Origin: Blasia pusilla | Taxonomy: Eukaryota > Marchantiophyta > Marchantiopsida > Blasiales | DNA length: 64,000 nt | Assembly: GCA_050084515.1 (NCBI GenBank) | Contig: CM114274.1 | Location: 28,954,001 to 29,018,000, forward strand | Direction of reading: 5' to 3' | Part shown: in pieces, positions 1 to 9,712 of the stretch | How the letters are laid out: each line of letters opens with the position of its first letter | How positions within the stretch are numbered: position 1 is the first letter of the stretch | Notes under the pieces: model-generated | The model's database searches: none | Seen by the model: the letters and a program-made list of their open reading frames with translations, nothing else | What the model was told of the DNA's origin: nothing | Position numbers and translations under genes: made by a program

Positions 1-419
1 TCTCAACCTTGTGAGTAATCCCTCAATCACTCATCCCAAACATGCGGCACTCGATCTACACTCTCCCTCCCCGAGACGTGTAAGGTGCGACAACAAGCTA
101 CATGGTGCTGCAAATCGACCAGGCTATCATCTCATCCACAACCTACCCTCAACTCTGGACATCCCACATAGGTCTATGTCCCCTAAACCACATACATAAA
201 TGATGCTCTCAGCATTTACACACCCAATATCCCCAAATAAACTACCAAAATCCCAGAATCCCTCACACGTGAAGGGTAAAGGACCACAATGGGTAACCTG
301 AACACGTGTCGATGTCACTCCTCAGCAACTGCAAATCTTGACCCCAACTCGGTCGTGGAGACAACTCCTCCAATCAGCAAGTCATACTCCTCCCGTACTG
401 ACACTGCTTAAAACTCTTT

Positions 420-680
420 GATGGACAGTGCAGTTCCAGCGGAACGGTGCGGCGTTGCAGGCGGCACGGAACGGCTATGAACGGCACGGCCCTCGATGGT
501 GGGATGCGGCACTCGGAGGCATACCCTCCTCAATCAACAATAAACCCACACTATGTTCCACAATGACGGTGCGGCTCCACAATCGAGACAGTGTGGTGCG
601 GCCATGAGCGGCACGGCGCGGCAATCAACGGCGCGTTGCGGCTACGGACGTCACGGCACGGTACTCGATCATCGTCGAGC
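420..680. repeat. Degenerate GCGGCACGG-type repeat tract
   Basis: The words GCGGCACGG, AACGGC and GTGCGGC recur many times at irregular spacing. They give a locally GC-rich, CpG-dense island inside otherwise ordinary DNA. The units are too divergent to assign a clean period. It may be an old minisatellite. Confidence 0.5.
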
Positions 681-894
681 GACTACCAATCACAACATAG
701 CAGCATGAAATCAAAACTCAAACACCATAACCGGAGGTCATCTACCATCAGTGGATGACAACGAAACTTTGATGAGGATGGCGGCCAAACCAAAGTTCGT
801 GGTGGCGGCGCAAGTCAGAGAATCAACGGTGATCGTGGAAGACCCTCCACTTCGTAATGGCGGAAATGGCAACTAAAGGGTGGACAACAGACGA

Positions 895-1025
895 ATGCAG
901 CTCTGAGCAACGTTGGGCAACAGCAACGGCCGACGGTGGCCGGTGGACCGTTGATGGTGAAGGTTGACCGTCGATGATGACGGTTGACCGTTGATTGGTG
1001 ACTATGACGGCAACGGCCGCCGCAG
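895..1025. repeat. Short GGTTGACCGTTGATG-like tandem repeat
   Basis: Three to four imperfect copies of a ~20-bp unit containing GGTTGACCGT followed by TGATG lie head to tail, next to further CGG-rich words. This is a minisatellite-like tract with no coding meaning that I can see. Confidence 0.5.
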
Positions 1026-1573
1026 GCGTGGCGGCTGATTTAGGGTTTGAACAATTTAACCCCAAAGATCGCCTAGCAATGGCAATTTTGCAAGATTGAC
1101 CATAACTTTTTACTCGCACTTCAAATTGCGCACCGTTTGTTGTACAACGTGCATAGCTTCACGATCTACAACAGCGTCAAAACATATTTGGAATTGGACA
1201 TTCCAGTAAAAAGTGAAGGGGAATGTTGTAAAGCCCAATGTCTCTTTCTCCTACACAAAATTTGGCAACGCTTTCGCGCTGATTTCTCCCAACCAAAACG
1301 TAAAACCTATAAAAATACAAATCAGCAAGCTACATGGTGCTCCGAGAGCACCGGTATGGGGCAACCCGCCCCCATGATCAATCCCTATCAGAAATTGGGC
1401 AGCGCTTCCGTGCGCCACTCATCCACACAAAAAATCGGCAAATGAAAAGAACAATCAAAGCAACCCTTGCTCCGGTGAGCACTCCCATGAGCCGCTGAAT
1501 GGGGAACACGGTCCCCAACCTGCAAAACAGCAAGTGACCAGCGAGCTCCCCCATGAAGCTCTCTCACTCTCTC

Positions 1574-2100
1574 ATTCTCTCTTTGTAAAGTAAGATCCAA
1601 TCTCTCGCTACACCATCTCATACCATAGTTTTCAAAGGTGTGCACTCTCTCTCATGTCAAACCAAACCCACTCTCCTAATGAGAGGCTTGGGTTACACTC
1701 ACAAGGCAAGAGACCATAGCTCCGCCGCCTCATGCCAAGAGGTTCAACAAAGAGAGAATGAGCTCTCAAGCTCTCTCTCCTTGAGGTATACCCCTCCCCT
1801 CTCCCAAGCTCTCTCCATGGTAACCTATTCTCCCAAGTCACCTCCTTGGCTCTTGACCTGATGTCGGAGGTCAAGGGCCACTTACCAAAAATAGAAAGTC
1901 GATCATATACTCAAAATGGTACTTATCTAAAATAGTAAGTTCCTCAATATGGCTGCAAATGAGCCGAAACGAAGGGCAAACCTACTCTCTCAGGTTTCTC
2001 GGGGCCTCAGCAGATCATCCTCACCCTACTGAGCGTGTCCTCCACTACTCACGAAGGTGCTCTACTAGATCTCATCGATCTATCCTAAAAGACGTGACAA
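1574..2100 (+). repeat. Left arm of a ~0.5-kb inverted repeat pair
   Basis: This stretch matches the reverse complement of 6118-6681 along most of its length. Shared landmarks in the same order are TTCTCTCTTTGTAAA, GTGCACTC, a CT tract, CATGTCAAACC, TCCGCCGCCTCATGCCAAGAG, AATAGTAAGTTCCTCAATATGG and GCTCTACTAGATCT. By eye identity is roughly 80 percent. The two arms enclose about 4 kb that holds a dead Ty3/gypsy pol. They could be two insertions of one repeat (for example an LTR) in opposite orientation, or the arms of a foldback element. Confidence 0.75.
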
Positions 2101-2169
2101 TAGAGAGAAGTATTGGAAGAGTGTAAGGATATATTCTTAGGAGACTTACCGTGAGGGTTGTCCCCCAAA

Positions 2170-4300
2170 TTGAGGATAGACCATAGATTGATGTCTTTCC
2201 AAGAAGCATATTACTATGAAAAGCTCTTTATCATCTTGCTCTATGGAATTTGAAGAGTATAAAGTCCAAGTGGAGAAGATGTTGCAAAAAGGGGTTCATC
2301 CAACCATGTGTTTGGTCATATGCAACCCTAGTTATTTTCGTGAAAAAAAAGGATGGAAGCATGTAACTTGTATCAACTATCAAACACTAAATGAACAAAC
2401 AATGAAGAAAAAAATTCCGTTATCAAGAAAGGATGACTTAGTTAAACACTTACAAGGAGAAAAATATTTCATTAAGCTTGACCTAAGAACAAATTATAAC
2501 CAAATTTGAATTTGGGATGAAGATATGTTTGAGAATGATTTTTTCACTATATATATACACTTTAAATGCTTAATCGTGTTACTTGGTCTCAATAAAATAC
2601 CTACGATCTTCATGGGCATAATAAATGATATCTTTTATCCATATTTAGATAAGTATGTCATCATATTCTTAGATGATATCTTGGTCTATAGCAAAACTAT
2701 TGAAAAGCAAAGAAATTATCTTTGAAAAGTCCTTCAAATCCTACAAGATAATGAGTTGTATACTAAAGCTTCAAAATATGAATTTGTCAAGACATAAGTT
2801 GATTATCTAAGATATCGAGTACACGTAGAAGACATTCAAATGATATGTAAGAAGGTATAAATGATCCAAAAATTGAGTACATTTGAGGATCAAACTCAAT
2901 TAAAGAGTTTGGAAGATTAATAAGATTCTATAGAAGATTTGTCAAATTTTTCTTCAATTGCATAATCCTTCATAACTTTATTAGGAAAAGGAAAACTATA
3001 TAATTGGGGTATGATGAGAGATTATTTTTGAATCATTAAAGGATTTCTTGATCAATACCTTTATATATTTTGAAGTGGTATGATCCTAATCAGCCTATCA
3101 AGTTGGCCAAGAAAGCATAAAGTACTACTATTGGAAAAGTATTATAAGAAGAATGGATGGATGGATAGCATCTGATTTCCTGCAAGTTATTTCCAATTGA
3201 GAAAAACGGACAAGAACCAAAAGAGAAGTTGTTATTGTATTAGGAACCAAGCATTAGAAAAATTATTTAGACGATCATGAGATTGTGGTGGAGATTGATC
3301 ATAAGCCCTTGGTGCACTTGAAGTCCCAAAAGAAGCTCTCCAAGAAACAAATTTGATGGGGAGAATGACCGCAACAATTCACCATAAAAATCATATATGT
3401 TGAAGGAAAGAAGAAGTTGGTGGATGCCTTCACTCATATTCCATAGATAAATAATATTTTTAAAATGTAGATTTAAATTGACCAAAGAAACAAAGGAGGA
3501 TGAAGAAATTGCAACTACTCTTCAAGCCAAGAAAACATACAAGGTTCAAAGATCAAGGATTTATTTTTCATTATGGCTTAGTATGGATCCTACCAGATCC
3601 ACACTTTCAAACCAAGTATTATTAGAGGCTCAGAACATAAATAATGTTAGTCATAACAGAGCTGAAATAACCTTAGAAGAGTTGCACCAGGTATGCTATT
3701 GGAAACGAGAGAAGATATCGATGTTGACGTTTATATAAGAAGTTGTATGATTTGTCAATAAATTAAGGTTAGTAATACAAACTAGAAGGATGTCTTTGAG
3801 AGTAAGAATAGGAAAACTTCTACAAAGGTAACAATAATTATTGAGTTCGTGGATTAGATTCAAATAAGAGGTAACCTTGCTAGTAAGAAGAAGTTGGCTA
3901 TTTCCCAACATCATTAAAAATAATATGAAAAAAACTCATTATTGAAATGTAGAGTTTTCTATAGGGAACAAGGTTTGGTAAGAAATAACAAATTTCTCAT
4001 TAGTAGATGTGCATAAGCTTTATCCTTACTATATTGGGTCGTTTTCCATTCTGCAAAAATTGGGCAGTGCAGTATATAAGATAAAGCTATTGGCACATAT
4101 GAAAATCCATCATATATTTCATGTTTCTTTTTTGACCGTTTATTCCATGTCTTGAAATAATTGAGGACAACATTTCTTCTTCCACCACTACCTCAAATGG
4201 TAGGAGATCATGAAGAATTTGAAGTGGGACGCATCTTGAAGAAACATATGGAGATAGTTTACTATATCTTAAACGTGGTAATGTTATCCCTTCTAAGAGT
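2170..4300 (+). pseudogene. Ty3/gypsy polyprotein remnant (RT, RNase H, integrase, chromodomain-like tail)
   Basis: Conceptual fragments in the plus frames follow the canonical gypsy order. Reverse transcriptase: YFIKLDLR near 2465-2490, then FLDDILVYSK near 2668-2697, where the usual YxDD is FLDD. RNase H: a KPLVHLKSQKK segment near 3303-3340 and GKKKLVDAF near 3410-3432. Integrase zinc-binding region: HQVCYW near 3687 and RSCMICQ near 3740-3760. Integrase C-terminus: AHMKIHHIFHVSFL near 4095-4135. A PQMVGDHEEFEVGRIL tail near 4190-4236 resembles the start of a chromodomain. Many stops and frameshifts break every domain, so the copy is dead. Gag and protease are not visible upstream, and I found no flanking direct LTRs. 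It lies wholly inside the inverted repeat pair. Confidence 0.85.
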
Positions 4301-6117
4301 TGGTAAAAACATTCACCATATTTCCCATGCGGTAATGATACGCATTTTAAGATACAGTTGCATGACTTATTAAAATCCTAATATAAGATAGTAATAACTT
4401 CTATTAAAAGATACATTAAAATTTACCACATCTTCTAAGGGATACTATTATTGAGAGGAGGTGCCACACTTAACAAGTGAGAATATTATCCTTCCAAAAT
4501 TCAACATGGTACTAATATATGTCCTATGATATGATAGTAATAACTAGCCACACTTAAAGCATGATATGTCACTTTTTTCTAGGAAGAGGTAAGCTATTTT
4601 TATAACTTTTCTTTGTGGTCCATATTCACTTTTATGTGGTAAGAACTTAGTACTTGTATGCGGTATCGTGTGTGATAATGTTACCCAACCTTAAAGGTGA
4701 TCTTATTTACTTTGGAAGCTAACTGCTTGAGAGCTTATTCATGCTTAAATGTGGCAATCCTTGTAGTAACTCTCAAGATATGCTAGAAATTAAACTTATT
4801 TATTTGATGAATGGATATTATAACATTATTTATAATGCAGTGGATTTGATTATAAGCACATCATAAACATTAGAAATATAAAAATGTAGAGGATCTAGAT
4901 TTATCAAAAAAAATGTACATAAAATATGTTCAAAAATTACCTACGAGGTATGAAATTACCTCCTATCTACAAATGTTAACCAAAACATTATTTATATGTA
5001 GACCTACCATATCATGGTGCAGATCTTCCACCCCCTTGCCTTAAAAGCATCACATTAGTGTCCATCATCACCAACGCCCATGCAATACTCACTTACAACA
5101 CTCTTAGGAAATTTAAGAAGAACGTTCTCTCAATCATCCAAATCTGACGAAAAAATTCCTACTAGAGCCGGATATTGAGAATTGCTAGTATGCTATTCTG
5201 AAATAGGAATGGTGAATGCTCACCCAATCAGAGGGCATCCACTTACCCACCCCTTGCGTCTCCATCAATAGCCTAAGCAAAAATCCATGGCCATTGAGAC
5301 AATAGAAAGTGATGGGATCTTGCTCTTTTATCCTCCTCTATTGCCAACTTGGATACGATTGCCTACACATAATTATAAACCAAAAGTTAGCTCTATGAAA
5401 GCATAAAACTGCATCAATTTAAATATGAAGGCTAAAAGAATAATAAATATCCATATCTTACTCTTCAAATGTGATCAAGTTCCTTTGGTTACTTGGTCTT
5501 AGCATAAGCCCTCTTAGTATATATTATGTCACAACCCAAACACATATTCTAGAATTGATAACGAGTTGATAAGATAAAGAAAAGAAAAAGTTTTTTGGGA
5601 TTGATAAGGAGGAGAAAAATTTTCAAACCTTAATAGAATTTTTTATGATATCTTAAGTATATGCTCTAAGCTAATTTGTACGATACACGGGACATTGTAA
5701 AGATTGCAAAAATTTACAATTGCACCCACATGGTAGTTCAAAATTTATAATGTCTAAGATATTGTACTAGCATAAATCCTATAAATTATCTGTCACCTTG
5801 CAATATATGGGACATCATAAATATCATGAAAAAACTTGTTTATTATGATGAACATTTTCAAATTGAGTTAGGCTCACTTTACCACCCTTAGTTGGAAAAA
5901 TAATACAATCTATGAAATATCATCGAGCCGTCAATTATGATATGTAGGACATGGGAAATGACATAAAATTCTACAAAGTCACAAAAAAATAGAAAATAAA
6001 TTTTAGTAATTTGGGAAAGATAATCACAAATTTTGCCACAAAGTATGGATATCCTTATATCCCTACATATTTTTCTTGTCGTTCTATTCATATTCCTATG
6101 TTGCTTTTGTCACATCT
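4301..6117. other. AT-rich spacer inside the inverted repeat pair
   Basis: The DNA is strongly AT-rich, with only short open frames that carry no recognisable domain. It may include the decayed 3' untranslated part of the gypsy remnant upstream, but no polypurine tract or LTR could be identified. Confidence 0.4.
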
Positions 6118-6553
6118 CTTAGGATAGACTGACAAGATCTAGTAGAGCGCCTTTAAAGATATAGAAGGACAACCTGAGGAGGTTGAGGATGACCTACTGA
6201 GGGCACAGATAATTTTAGAGAGCATGTTTCCACTTCGTTTCGGTTGATTTGGAGCCATATTGAGGAACTTACTATTTCGGATAAGTTACCTTTTTTGTAA
6301 AGTTAACTTTCCACTTTGGGAAGTGGCCCTTGATCCACTACAGTAGGTCAAAAGCCAAAGAGGTGACCTGCAAGCATAGGTTACCGTGGAGAGAGCTTGG
6401 GAGAGGGAAGCGGGTATACCTCCAAGAGAGAGAGAGCTTGAGAGCTCATTCTCTCTTGGTTGAACCTCTTGGCATGAGGCGGCGGAGCTATGGTCCTCCT
6501 TGCCTTATATGTGTAACCCAAACCTCTCATTAGCAGAGTCGGTTAGGTTTGAC

Positions 6554-6600
<47 letters not shown>

Positions 6601-6681
6601 AGAGAGAGAGAGAGATATGGAGTGCACATTTGTGAGACCTTGTTGATGTGAGATCCACGTGATTTACAAAGAGAGAATTCT
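6118..6681 (-). repeat. Right arm of the ~0.5-kb inverted repeat pair
   Basis: Reverse-complement counterpart of 1574-2100, with the same landmarks in mirrored order. It differs mainly by an expanded (AG)n tract at 6556-6615 where the left arm has only a short CT run. Its outer border adjoins a 45-bp segment identical in layout to the 3' end of the methyltransferase-bearing gypsy element near 63.8 kb. Confidence 0.75.
6556..6615. repeat. (AG)n microsatellite
   Basis: About 60 bp of GA/AG dinucleotides, interrupted once by GGGAGGG. It sits inside the right inverted arm. Confidence 0.95.
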
Positions 6682-6726
6682 TGGTGACAGTGATGTATGT
6701 TATGTAGCGATATGCATGTGCACGAC
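6682..6726 (+). mobile_element. Terminal fragment of a gypsy LTR
   Basis: GTGAC followed by ATGTATGTTATGTAGCGATA and then GCACGACA matches 63806-63851 nearly base for base. Similarity stops abruptly after CACGACA at both places, as expected at an LTR terminus ending in CA. So a second, fragmentary member of the methyltransferase-bearing gypsy family, or of a relative sharing its LTR, occurs here. Confidence 0.6.
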
Positions 6727-6875
6727 ACCTTGTCCTGATCTATTACTTACGAGGATGTCTAGATCTATATCTAAATCCTTCACTATCTCCTTAAATAATT
6801 CCAAGATGCATTCATGAGGTTTGTTGTCATCCTCTTGTGTGACAATCTAGCTTTCTGTTTTTCACCTTTGTTATA

Positions 6876-7235
6876 TGTTGGATATTCAAAATCCATTTCC
6901 CGTTTAACACCACTAATTTGAATGGACTCCTTGTATAAGTAGAAGCGTAGATTGATGGTCTTCATTTGGACGTTAAAAGAATCATAATTATATGGAATAT
7001 TTGGATTATGGAGCTGAGTATTATTACGAAGCTATCCCTTTTTCTATTAATAGAATTTTTAAAATATCAAAATAGTTATAACCTTATTTCTCGATTAGTC
7101 AAGTAGTTTGGGCACCATAGTGATAGCATATTCTCACATGTCGAGTTTTCTCAATATTAAGGTTCAATTTTACTTTCACGATTTGCTATATGTTTAGTGA
7201 TATACTCACATTATATTTTCTTATATATCATCAAA
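6876..7235 (+). mobile_element. Decayed copia LTR (family copy A)
   Basis: It begins TGTTGGAT, and successive blocks match the well-preserved copia LTR at 45989-46390: a GGAGAAGCCTAGATTGATGG-like block, TTCTATTAATAGAA, TTTCTCGATTAGT, TATGTCGAGTT, then TAGTGATnTnCTCACAT. An internal deletion of roughly 100 bp is evident. It is followed by a degraded primer-binding region (ATATCATCAAAGCAATAGG against TGGTATCAAAGAAGTAGG). Confidence 0.7.
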
Positions 7236-8290
7236 GCAATAGGTTTTCCAAGATTTTGTAGATGGCGATCAATTTTTTATCAACAATAACATGTTTTTTT
7301 TGTCTAACCATATACTTTGGAAGTTCAATATGAGAACTATCCTCAAATCCTTTGAGAGATAGCTAAAGGAGTCAATTCAAATCCACGAGCTATTGTGAGT
7401 CTTATATGTATGCAATCGTCACGTGATATTGATCATGTTCTAGTCCTAGCTTGGAAATAAAGAAATGTTGATCTATACCCTATGTGTTATTCTCACAAAT
7501 GTGATTGATTATGTCAAGATTCTCATTCAATAGACAACCACCATTGTTGAGCAGTGGAACATTCTCAAGAATCAATATAAAACCAAGAAGGACCCCTAGA
7601 TTCAAAAAACATCCTCTACAAAAACCTCTTGTTGTTATTAATGGAAATAATGTAAAATTCCTACTAGAAGAAAATTTTCTTTTGTTTCACATAAATAATT
7701 TGAAAATAGATTATTTGATGTATCATACAAACCAGATTTGAAGCACAACTTGCTTTTAATTGCAGAATTGTCTGACCAAGTCCGTTTCAAGAAATTAGGA
7801 GAAGTGATTGACGATAGTATAAGAGAAGTAGTAGGGGAAGGTATTTGGCATGGAAATATCCATGAGTTCCATACTTTTGAAACTTGTATGCTTTCAAAAC
7901 AAGTGAAGTTACCGATATGGCCACAAGTAACCTATGGTATGAGAGATTTGGATACTTAAGCTTTCTCATACTTGATTAGAGGTGAAATTTTGGGAAAATT
8001 GATGATTTACTAATAATTTATGGAGTGTTGGATACATATGAAGGTTTTCAAGTAGACTCAGGTAAGGTACGATTGGTCTGACATTTCAAGAAATTTGGTA
8101 GTGAAAGCTTTATGCACATTTTTTATGCGTAAAAAATGAAGCTCAATTCCAAAAGCAAGAAATGCATAAATATGGGATATATATTATGATGAGTCTAAAG
8201 CTTATTGGTTATGGTATCTTGAGGAAAATAAGATGTTTGTAAGCCATGATATGTTATTCTAAGAATGGCTTGAGTCCTCAAGTGATAGAC
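7236..8290 (+). pseudogene. Copia gag-pol remnant, same family as the 46-kb element
   Basis: DNA-level homology to the copia element at 46.4-48.7 kb runs through three zones. First, the gag start (a degraded TTTTGTAnnTGGCGATC leader, then CTTTGGAAGTT). Second, the mid-gag stretch around 7505-7600 (CTCATTCAATAnACAACCAC). Third, after an internal deletion near 7610, the protease/pre-integrase stretch with RFKKLGEVI and VVGEGIWHGNI near 7790-7870. Around 8180-8260 the fragment DESKAYWLWYLEENKM matches the integrase-RT linker of the later element. Multiple stops and deletions make it non-functional. Confidence 0.75.
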
Positions 8291-8291
8291 A

Positions 8292-8520
8292 TGTGAGAAA
8301 AGCAGAAAGTGACTAAATCACTGAAATCTTTATAAAACTTAGAGATACAAAGTGGCCTAGTCCGTCCGTGCGCTCACAGAAGAGCTTCGATGGAACCTAA
8401 ACTGGGAGATAACTCGACATACGAGAATGCGCTACCGCTGCGGCTCCCGACTATTTGACTACTCGGGAAAACTAGGGTTTTTACCTATTTTTCTTCGTTT
8501 CTATTAATAGAAAAATTTTG
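8292..8520 (-). mobile_element. Partial copia LTR, reverse orientation
   Basis: The reverse complement matches the 3' two thirds of the 45989-46390 LTR, from CCAAAATTTTTCTATTAATAG through TCGGGAGCCGCAGCGGTAGCG to TTTTCTCACA. It faces the remnant copia body at 7236-8290 in the wrong orientation for a normal element, so it is a separate or inverted insertion. It stops exactly where the long hairpin starting at about 8518 begins. Confidence 0.75.
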
Positions 8521-8588
8521 GGGGAAGATAATATGTTTTTTAGGGATCATGGACCATCTTGATCCCTAAAAAATATATTATCCTCCCC
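8518..8588. repeat. Long imperfect hairpin
   Basis: GGGGnAAGATAATAT and TTTTTTAGGGATCA on the left pair with TGATCCCTAAAAAA and ATATTATCcTCCCC on the right around a ~10-nt loop. The stem is nearly 30 bp with one or two bulges. It abuts the truncated LTR and a second hairpin. Confidence 0.8.
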
Positions 8589-8597
8589 ATGATTATC

Positions 8598-8638
8598 ATG
8601 GTGAAGACTTCAACCTTAACCGTTGAAGTCTTCACCAT
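8598..8638. repeat. Perfect 17-bp hairpin, 7-nt loop
   Basis: ATGGTGAAGACTTCAAC at 8598-8614 is the exact reverse complement of GTTGAAGTCTTCACCAT at 8622-8638, with loop CTTAACC. It lies 10 bp beyond another hairpin. A stem-loop this short could belong to a foldback element. It is shorter than usual microRNA precursors. Confidence 0.9.
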
Positions 8639-9332
8639 TTTTTTTTGGTAGGGAAAATCTTCTTTCAATCCCATTCAATGGACCAAACTAGCCTAGAGGC
8701 CAAGAAAAAATATAATTTTCAATGCATTTTTCAAAAGACTCTACTAAGAAGAAACTATAAATAAACTACTATTTCTTGTGTCGAAGGTTTTTCTCTTGAT
8801 TTCCAAAAACTTCCTAGAGTGGAAATTTTGCAAAAATGCTTAACACCATATTAACCTATTTATTTATTAGGACTACATTGGCCTAAAAATATCACTCAAC
8901 TTCCTTTTTCTTTCTTTGATATTTCAAATTTTAAACTCTAATTTAGAAGTAGTTAATTATTCTTGAATATGTGGAGGCCCATTCAAAATCCATCAACTTT
9001 AAAGAGAAAGTACAACTATAATGAACCATGCACCAAAAGAAAATTTGGAAAAAAATGGAGAACCAATTTTCTTAAAGAAAAATCTTAAATCTAGCTTATA
9101 GAGCTTAGGATGAAATCTATAAGAAAATTAATTTTTTATCTTCAGAAAGGATATAAGAATATTTTCTTTAGTGCATAATTGCAGAAAGCGAGATATAATG
9201 GCATCCAATGCATAGTGGCACTAGCTTTGAAATTCAAAATTCCAAAGGCACGCCTTAATAATGTCAAAATCAATGGCTTCTAAACACCTTCATGAATAGG
9301 TATAAGTACATCACTAAATCTGTGATAAATAT

Positions 9333-9712
9333 TGGATATCTAACATCCACTTTTTATTCTACATCATTAATCTGAGTTGTCATCCCCTCGTATGAAGAGA
9401 AGCTTAGATTGATGATCCAAACTTAAATAGTGAAGGATTCATACTTATATGAACGAGGTGGTTTATGGAGTAGAATATTAATCGGGTCATCTAGTCCTAT
9501 ATTGCATCAAAGTGTAGTGCACCCTAATGCAAGATAGGGTTAGAGCATCCTAATAATTATCCGTTTTTCCTAAAAATAAAGTTAAAGAAAATAGGTAAAA
9601 TACTCAAATTTCTAAAGAAGTTAAATAGATGGGAAATTGCATTGGTAGCAGATTGTCATATATCAAATTTTCTCCACGTTTGGGTTTCATAAAAGCTCTA
9701 CTATGAATGAGT
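9333..9712 (+). mobile_element. Decayed copia LTR (family copy B)
   Basis: Starting at ATTGGATATCTAACATCCAC, the order of blocks again follows the 45989-46390 LTR: ATGAAGAGAAGCTTAGATTG, GAGGTGGTTTATGGAGTAG, CACCCTAATGCAAGATAGG, AAAATAGGTAAAA, then TTTCATAAAAGCTCT. No internal region follows, so it is best read as an old solo LTR. Confidence 0.65.

Larger units (their letters stand above)
1..1573. other. Intergenic, partly GC-rich, no supported gene
   Basis: No reading frame here has recognisable domains, and the open frames are short and overlap on both strands. The DNA is more GC-rich than what follows and contains two degenerate simple-repeat zones, listed separately. From about 1137 to 1560 the sequence is mixed, unique-looking DNA without splice-supported exons. 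I see no promoter or RNA gene that I can defend. Confidence 0.5.
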
